Origin: a bacterium
GTDB taxonomy: Bacteria > Myxococcota_A > Polyangia > Nannocystales > Nannocystaceae
Direction: 5' to 3'
NCBI GenBank assembly: GCA_024742475.1
Contig: JANSYI010000003.1
Span: 186,001 to 250,000, forward strand
DNA: 64,000 nt
Shown here: piece after piece, positions 56,817-64,000 of the stretch
How the letters are laid out: every line of letters begins with the position of its first letter
How positions within the stretch are numbered: position 1 is the stretch's first letter
The notes under the pieces: generated by a model
The model's input: the letters and a program-made list of their open reading frames with translations, nothing else
What the model was told of the DNA's origin: nothing
Database searches by the model: none
Position numbers and translations under genes: made by a program

Positions 56817-58205
56817 TCACGCGCGGCGGGGGGCGCTGTACGCTACCGCCAGCCTGAAGACGGCCCAGGCGACGCCCGTCGTGGCCGAGGCGAACAGGAC
56901 GAGGGCGAAGTCGGGCTGGAAGCGACGCAAGGTCCCGAGCGGGACACCGTAGAGGTTCGGGATCTGCTCGATCATGAGCCACGCTCCGACGCCGGTGGTC
57001 AGCAGCGGGAACCACAGGCTGAACAGGCCGAACGGGCCCGACTTGGCGCGGAGCGCTTCGCGAGCCCGCCATGCCCACGCAATGCTCAAGAGGAACGCCA
57101 GCGGGGCGAGCGTGAGCGCGACGAACAGCGCCTTCTGCGACCAGCGGCTGCCGTGGTCGACAGGGTCCAGACCCAAGGCCCGGGTGGTCACGCCGACGCG
57201 CAGCGCGGTCGACTCCGCGAAGCCCAGCCCGCTGCTGGCGTTGGTCAGCACCACCGCGCCCGCGTGGTCGGCGGGAATCATCGTCGCGATCGTCTCGAAG
57301 CCGGGGCTCGTGCCCGTGTGCCAGACCTCGCCGGTCTGGGGGTCGACGAACCATCCCAAGCCGTAGAAGGGCGAGGCCTCGCTGGCCGGGCGCATCATGG
57401 CTGCCTTGCCCGCGGCGCTGAGGATGTCGTCTTCGCCGCTGAGCATCACCTGCATGTAGAGCGCGAGGTCGCTCGCGCTCGCGACGACGCCTCCTTGCGG
57501 AGCGGTGCTGCGCGACGTGTCGTTCCCCGGCAGCGGACGCTTGTACCCAAACCACGGAAGATGGCCCGTCGCCATCGCCTCGTGTGCCTCGCCGTCGGAG
57601 ACGAAGCTGTCCGTCATGCCGATCGGCTGCAGGATGTTCGACTCGACGTACGTGTGGAACGCCTGGCCACTGACGACTTCGATCAGCCGGCCGAGGATCT
57701 GGTAGTTGAGGTTGGAGTACTGCCAGGTCGACCCCGGCACATGGGCGGGGACGACCGTTGCGGCGACCTCGACCTGGCGTGCGAGCGCCTGTTCGCCGGC
57801 GGGCTCGACGTGCGCGCCGTTGCCCTGCAGGGTCGAGTAGCCGCTGGTGTGGCTGAGCAGCTCCCGAACGGTGATCGACGAACCCGGGGAGCCCGAGAAG
57901 ACCTCGAGGTATCTGCACACCTCCGCGTCGAGGTCGACGCTGCCCGCCTCGACCAGCTGCATCACGGCCAGGGCGGTGAAGCTCTTGGAGATCGAGCCGA
58001 GGAGAAACGCGGTGTCGGGCGTCACGCTCGTCTCCGATCCGAGCCGGACCACACCTCGCGCGCCGGTGCGGACCTCGTCCCCTGACACCACCGCATAGGC
58101 GACGCCTGGCACGCCCGAGCGCGGCATCGCCTCGTCGAGGAAGCCCTCGATGGGCCCTGCGGGCGCCGCAGCGAACAGAGCGAGCACGAGTCCGTGAGCG
58201 AGCAC
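56817..58205 (-). CDS. Serine hydrolase (class C beta-lactamase fold) with C-terminal membrane spans
   Basis: A 462-residue exported hydrolase. GTG at 58205 starts a signal-like hydrophobic stretch. Catalytic set: SISKS (SxxK), YSNLNY (Y-x-N) and WHTGTSPG (HxG). Residues 345-460 hold three or four hydrophobic segments, so the active domain is held at the periplasmic face. Family members are DD-peptidases, esterases or amidases; beta-lactam hydrolysis cannot be claimed from sequence. Upstream TTG (58241) would add 12 residues. Confidence 0.85.
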   Translation of the reverse strand: MLAHGLVLALFAAAPAGPIEGFLDEAMPRSGVPGVAYAVVSGDEVRTGARGVVRLGSETSVTPDTAFLLGSISKSFTALAVMQLVEAGSVDLDAEVCRYLEVFSGSPGSSITVRELLSHTSGYSTLQGNGAHVEPAGEQALARQVEVAATVVPAHVPGSTWQYSNLNYQILGRLIEVVSGQAFHTYVESNILQPIGMTDSFVSDGEAHEAMATGHLPWFGYKRPLPGNDTSRSTAPQGGVVASASDLALYMQVMLSGEDDILSAAGKAAMMRPASEASPFYGLGWFVDPQTGEVWHTGTSPGFETIATMIPADHAGAVVLTNASSGLGFAESTALRVGVTTRALGLDPVDHGSRWSQKALFVALTLAPLAFLLSIAWAWRAREALRAKSGPFGLFSLWFPLLTTGVGAWLMIEQIPNLYGVPLGTLRRFQPDFALVLFASATTGVAWAVFRLAVAYSAPRRA

Positions 58206-58309
58206 GCGACGAGTGTGGCCCACCCGAGGGTGCGGGGACAAAGCCCGCTGCGCCGCGGTCCCCCGGGACCCGTGGAATAATCGGGGCGGACCCCGAGTCT
58301 GAACGCGCG

Positions 58310-58609
58310 ATGCGCAAACTGCTGGGGATCCTCGCCGCCTTGGGACTCGCCGCCGCCGCGGCCTGGTACGTCACGGGGCCTGGCTCGCAGGAGGGGCAGG
58401 TGTGCTCCAAGCTCGAGCAGGTGTGCGGCGAAGCGATCATGCCGGCGCAGGCGTGCCGTGAAGACCTCGAGGGGAGCAGCGACGCCGACCTCGACGCGCT
58501 GCAGGCCTGCGTCGAGCCGGCCGAGTCGTGTCTGGAGGTCACCGGCTGCTTGGTGGGCTCGGCTGCGCGCGATCTCGCCAAGGGGGCGGCGCGCGGCTTG
58601 CTCCAATAG
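58310..58609 (+). CDS. Small exported six-cysteine protein
   Basis: A 99-residue protein. A hydrophobic N-terminal segment (residues 4-22) acts as signal or anchor. The mature part has six cysteines with regular spacing (QVCSK, QVCGE, QACRE, QACVE, ESCLE, TGCLV), likely three disulfides in a small helical bundle. No family recognised. Divergent from the serine hydrolase with a 104-base gap and 56 bases before the GDPD gene. Confidence 0.7.
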   Translation: MRKLLGILAALGLAAAAAWYVTGPGSQEGQVCSKLEQVCGEAIMPAQACREDLEGSSDADLDALQACVEPAESCLEVTGCLVGSAARDLAKGAARGLLQ

Positions 58610-58665
58610 GCGACGACAGGCGACGACGCTTTGGAGTCTGTCCCGCTCGCGTACAGTGGCCGCCC

Positions 58666-59511
58666 ATGCGTGCTCGTCTCCTCACCGCGGTGCTCGCCGC
58701 GTCCTGTGCGTCCGCGCCGAGCCGTCGCGGTGGCGCGGAGGGTGCCGGACCCCCGCCGCGGGCCGTCGACGTGCACGGCCATCGGGGCGACCGCGGCAAC
58801 GTCCCCCCGGGCAACACGGTCCTCTCGTTTCAGTCGGCGTTGGGCTACGGCGTCGACGTCCTCGAGGGCGACCTGCAGATCACCGCTGAGGGCTCGGTGG
58901 TGTTCGGCCACGATGACGACCTCGAGACGACCGGGTGCGCGTGGGCGGGCGAGGGTCGACCCTCGACATCCCGCGTGTCGAGCATGTCCGACGGCGAGCT
59001 GGCCCAATGGGACTGCCATCCCGAGGTCGAGGGCATTCAATCGCCGCCGCACCTGGACGAGGTCGTCGCGCTCGACGACGCCGTCGGATTCAACCTCGAA
59101 CTCAAGCGTTGGGGCGCAGAGGCGGCCGACGTCTATCTACCCGCCCTGATCGCGCAGGACGATGCGTGCGGGGGGTGCCTCGCGCCGCGACTGATCGTGC
59201 AGTCGTTCGACTGGGTCGGCCTCGAGCACGTGCACACCACCTATCGACCGGCCTTCGACATCCGGCTCTCGCTGCTCGCGGCCGCACCACGCCCGGACGA
59301 GATGAAGGCCGCGCGGGGATTCGCCGAGATCTGGTCGCCCCGAGCCGACCTCGCCTCAACAGAGGCGATCGCGGCCGCACACGCGTTGGGCTTCGAGGTC
59401 GCGCCATGGACGGTGAACGACGAGGCGCAGATGCGTCGACTGATCGATGCGGGGGTCGACGCGATCATCACCGATGTCCCGGACGTCTTGATCCGGCTGC
59501 TCGAGGCCTGA
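58666..59511 (+). CDS. Glycerophosphodiester phosphodiesterase lipoprotein
   Basis: A 281-residue GDPD. Signal peptide with lipobox-like LAASC (Cys14). TIM-barrel landmarks: GHRGDRGNVPPGNT (first catalytic His with R-G), LEGDLQIT (metal-binding Glu and Asp), FGHDDDL (second catalytic His), NLELKRW and a final VAPWTVND plus DAIITDVPD. The enzyme splits glycerophosphodiesters into glycerol-3-phosphate and an alcohol, here at the periplasmic face, scavenging phosphate or lipid head groups of prey. ATG at 58666. Confidence 0.9.
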   Translation: MRARLLTAVLAASCASAPSRRGGAEGAGPPPRAVDVHGHRGDRGNVPPGNTVLSFQSALGYGVDVLEGDLQITAEGSVVFGHDDDLETTGCAWAGEGRPSTSRVSSMSDGELAQWDCHPEVEGIQSPPHLDEVVALDDAVGFNLELKRWGAEAADVYLPALIAQDDACGGCLAPRLIVQSFDWVGLEHVHTTYRPAFDIRLSLLAAAPRPDEMKAARGFAEIWSPRADLASTEAIAAAHALGFEVAPWTVNDEAQMRRLIDAGVDAIITDVPDVLIRLLEA

Positions 59512-59563
59512 GCTCATCTCGGGCGCCTTGCGCGAAGGGTCGGCAGTTGGCTATGGTTCGTAT

Positions 59564-61606
59564 GTGCGCTTTGCTTGTTTTATGGTGATGGTGGTGGCGG
59601 CCTGTGGTCCGAGCGTCGCAGTGAGCTCGGGGACCGACGGCGACGCGGAGTCCGGCGGAGCCTCGTCGTCGGGCGGCGTGACCGACCCTGGCTCGAGCAG
59701 CGAGGGCCCGACCGCGACCGACGACTCGACGAGCGGGACCCCCGGAGGCGCCGACAGCAGCGGCGCTGCGTCGAGCAGCAGCGGCGGCGAGGCCGAGCTC
59801 GACTGGTGCTGGTCGGGCGTCTGGACCGACGCGCCCGGACTGGGCGGACTGTGGACCGACGGCGCGTCGATCCTCGCCGCGGGCGGCACGAGCATCCTGG
59901 GCTTCGACGGCAACGCGTGGTCGCAGCGACCGCTCGAAGGGGACTTCCCCACCGTCTCGCACGTCGCGGCCAGGGCCGTGGACGACGCATGGTTCGCGCC
60001 GAGCACGGGGAGCGCGGTGGTGCGGCTGCTCGGCGAGCGTCTGAGCACCGTCGAGCTCCCGCTGGAGTCGGCCGCGGTGCTCTCCCTGCGCATCGAGGAC
60101 GATGGCGAGCTGTGGGCGCTGCTGCGGCCCGATGCGAAGTGCGGCATCGGACCCTGCGAAGACGAAGACCCGGTGCTCTACCGATTCGACGGCGAGGCAT
60201 GGGCACAGCATCCCGACTCCGCGTGGATCGAGACGTTCGACGTGGTCGGTGACACCGTGTGGGCGGCCGGCAGCGGGCAGGTCGGCAGCACCGCGGGCCT
60301 GTCCGCGTGGGTGTTCGTCGACGACGCCGGGCAGGCTCCCTCGGGCACCGTGCGTGCGGTCTCGGGCAGCGAGTTCTGGGTCGCCGACTTCCTCGGCAGC
60401 TACTGGCATTGGGACGCGGGCGTGTGGACGGCGGGCAGCGTCGCGCCAGAGCATGTTCGGAGCGTGCAGGTGGACGAGGACGGCACGGCGTGGTTCTTGA
60501 CGCGCACGCCCGGCGACGACGTGGCGCGCCTCGAGCGAGTCGACGACGGTGGCCGCATCCTCATCGCCGAAGTGCCCGACGCGTACAGCCTCGCGCTGAC
60601 CCCCGACGGCGACGCGCTGGTGGGGCAGTGGGGACGCGGGTACGTTCTGCATCGCGTCTCCGACGTCGGCGGGGCCGCCACGGTGTCGCTGGCGTACGCC
60701 CAAGAGGACATCGGGGGCTTCTCCGAGATCTTCGCGCCCGGCCCCGGCGACGCGGTCGGCCTCGCGCTCTCGGCTCTGTTCGGGTCCGGCGGCGGACTGC
60801 AGCGGCATGACGCTGGCGCGTGGACGACGATGCAAGCGTCATCCGACGTCGTCCGTTCGGTCTGGGGGCCCTCGACCGATGACCTGTGGACGGTCGACTC
60901 GCTCGGCGCGCTCACCCGACTCGCCGAGGGCGAGGCGGTCTCCCCCGCGCTGCCGCTCGACGACCCGCGGCTGGCGCGGGTGTGGGGCAAGACCAGCGAC
61001 GACCTCTACGTCTGCGGTGCCCCGGCCGTGAACAGCGGCGGCGTGGCCAACGAACTGATGGTGATGCACTGGGACGGGGTCACGTGGACCGACGTGTCCC
61101 CCGAGGACGTGACCAACATCGGTGGTCGTCAGTACCTCGACATGCACGGCGTGGGCGACGACCTCTACGTCAAGACCGCGTACCGCGTGTACCACTACGA
61201 CGGGGCGACGTGGACCAACACCTTCTCGCCCGACCCGGACATCGAGCTGAGCAGCGTGCGGGCGTTCTCGTCGACCATGGTGCTCGCAATCGACGAGCAG
61301 GGCACGCTGCTGGTGTTCGACGGCGACGTCTGGGACCTCGCGGCGAACGTCTGGCCCGAGCTCGCCGGGCTCACCGGTGAGCTGGTCCTCACCGGCAACG
61401 ACGAGGCGGGCCTGTACCTGACCGTGCGCGACCCCTCCGGCGAGGCCCCCGACGCCCTGTGGACGTTCGCGGGCGAGGGCTGGGAGCCGGTGGCGCTGCC
61501 CGAGGGCATTGGGCACACAGCGGTGTTCGGGGTCGCCGAGGACGGCAGCGAGCTGTGGGGCGACGACGGGCGCCGCATCTGGCATGCGGTTCGCTGCGCG
61601 CGCTGA
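59564..61606 (+). CDS. Large beta-propeller-like lipoprotein with Ser/Gly linker
   Basis: A 680-residue protein. GTG at 59564 gives a short signal with lipobox VVAAC (Cys14). Residues 20-75 are a Ser/Gly/Thr/Asp linker typical of Nannocystineae surface proteins. The rest is made of short beta repeats with W/D/G turns (GTSILGFDGNAW, WVADFLGSYWHW, VRSVWGPSTDDLW, ARVWGKTSDDLYVCG, VYHYDGATW), consistent with one or two beta-propellers; no catalytic motif is seen. Probably a surface-exposed binding protein. Confidence 0.8.
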   Translation: MRFACFMVMVVAACGPSVAVSSGTDGDAESGGASSSGGVTDPGSSSEGPTATDDSTSGTPGGADSSGAASSSSGGEAELDWCWSGVWTDAPGLGGLWTDGASILAAGGTSILGFDGNAWSQRPLEGDFPTVSHVAARAVDDAWFAPSTGSAVVRLLGERLSTVELPLESAAVLSLRIEDDGELWALLRPDAKCGIGPCEDEDPVLYRFDGEAWAQHPDSAWIETFDVVGDTVWAAGSGQVGSTAGLSAWVFVDDAGQAPSGTVRAVSGSEFWVADFLGSYWHWDAGVWTAGSVAPEHVRSVQVDEDGTAWFLTRTPGDDVARLERVDDGGRILIAEVPDAYSLALTPDGDALVGQWGRGYVLHRVSDVGGAATVSLAYAQEDIGGFSEIFAPGPGDAVGLALSALFGSGGGLQRHDAGAWTTMQASSDVVRSVWGPSTDDLWTVDSLGALTRLAEGEAVSPALPLDDPRLARVWGKTSDDLYVCGAPAVNSGGVANELMVMHWDGVTWTDVSPEDVTNIGGRQYLDMHGVGDDLYVKTAYRVYHYDGATWTNTFSPDPDIELSSVRAFSSTMVLAIDEQGTLLVFDGDVWDLAANVWPELAGLTGELVLTGNDEAGLYLTVRDPSGEAPDALWTFAGEGWEPVALPEGIGHTAVFGVAEDGSELWGDDGRRIWHAVRCAR

Positions 61607-61618
61607 GCCGGGCACACC

Positions 61619-62073
61619 TCAGCGATCGACGGCCGGCAGCGCCTTCTTGGCGCTGTGCCGGAGCTTCCAGCGGCGCTTCTTCGCGCCAAGCCAGCCCTCG
61701 CCGGACAAGCGACGCCGCACCTCGATCGAGCCGATGCGGAGGCGGCCGACGATGCGCAGCACGTGTTCGGCGGCCTCGAGGCGGGCCTCGTCATCCTCCT
61801 CGTAGCTCCCGATGAACATGTCGAGCTCCGCGATGACGGCCCAGTTGGGGGGAATGGTGATGACGACGCTGGCCAGCAGGACCTCGACGTCGATGCAGAT
61901 CTCGTGGGCAGGGATGACCGCCTCGCGCAGATCGAGGGTGACCTCGGCGAGCGTCGCCTTGACCAGCGTGGTGGTGCCCGGCGTCCACGGGCCGCCGCGG
62001 CGGGTCTCGGCCATCAGGGCGCGAATCTCGTGGTCGATGACCCGCGCGGGCAGGTTGGGCGAGGGGCCAGGCA

Positions 62074-62074
<1 letters not shown>
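61619..62074 (-). CDS. LiaF-like C-terminal domain protein (cell-wall stress family)
   Basis: A 151-residue cytosolic protein. The core VTLDLREAVIPAHEICIDVE and ASVVITIPPNWAVIAELDMFIGS match the beta-helix-like C-terminal domain of LiaF/DUF1707 proteins (pattern DLR...G....V....GS..V..P...V). In Bacillus, LiaF inhibits the LiaSR cell-wall stress system, but there the domain follows membrane spans; none here. The end is basic (KKRRWKLRHSAKK), perhaps for membrane or nucleic-acid contact. Start ATG overlaps the upstream peptidase stop (TGATG). Confidence 0.72.

Positions 62075-64000
<1,926 letters not shown>

Noticed and set aside
56817..58205. Antibiotic-resistance beta-lactamase
   Set aside because: Only the shared fold motifs are present; C-terminal membrane spans and context do not support beta-lactam hydrolysis.

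Overview
This 64 kb window is very GC-rich (about 70%, with strong G/C at third codon positions), densely coding, and almost certainly chromosomal DNA from a myxobacterium. The closest fit is the Nannocystineae (Nannocystis, Plesiocystis, Enhygromyxa). Pointers are several Ser/Thr protein kinases with one membrane span, one carrying TPR repeats. There are also many lipoproteins with Ser/Gly-, Lys/Asp- or Gly/Glu-rich linkers, ECF sigma factors without adjacent anti-sigma genes, and an oxidosqualene cyclase, the key enzyme of the rare bacterial sterol pathway. No rRNA, confident tRNA, CRISPR array, insertion sequence or prophage was seen.

Left part (1-13 kb): a two-component pair (the kinase is cut by the window edge), a YciA-like thioesterase, an unknown protein, a Lys/Asp-rich lipoprotein and a MutH-like endonuclease. 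A 740-bp non-coding stretch follows, with an A-rich, T-poor repeat island. Next come argB and a CNNM/CBS membrane protein, then (minus strand) the oxidosqualene cyclase and a lipoprotein methyltransferase, a Yip1-like membrane protein, and a DUF1549/DUF1553 plus DUF1501 pair.

Middle (13-31 kb): a compact sulfur module of two half-size YeeE/YedE channels, a SulP transporter and a persulfide dioxygenase-rhodanese fusion. It meets an RND efflux operon (membrane-fusion protein, pump, TolC) end to end. Beyond it lie a second SulP, a single-domain globin, a CxxC lipoprotein, a Tat-signal TldD with its partner TldE, and a YihY/BrkB membrane protein.

Signalling block (31-48 kb): a kinase-led envelope operon (kinase, exported helical protein, CBM9-like lipoprotein, CAP-domain lipoprotein), then mtnP and a PfkB kinase. 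Two paralogous ECF sigma factors with a shared C-terminal tail surround an unknown protein and a (GE)n lipoprotein. A kinase-TPR protein and a kinase/outer-membrane-protein overlapping pair follow.

Right part (48-64 kb): an M1 peptidase operon, tsaE, a 64-residue bacterial histone-fold protein, an App1-like phosphatase, grpE, ridA, a WYL-type regulator, a UvrD-family helicase, a serine hydrolase, a GDPD phosphodiesterase lipoprotein, a large beta-propeller-like lipoprotein, and a LiaF-like protein after a DPP-IV-family peptidase cut by the right edge.

The observations most worth a second look are the bacterial histone, the oxidosqualene cyclase with an unusual set of product-steering residues, the MutH-like nuclease with an altered active site, the exported TldD/TldE pair, the sigma-factor paralogues with a conserved tail, and the repeat island at 4.05-4.44 kb.
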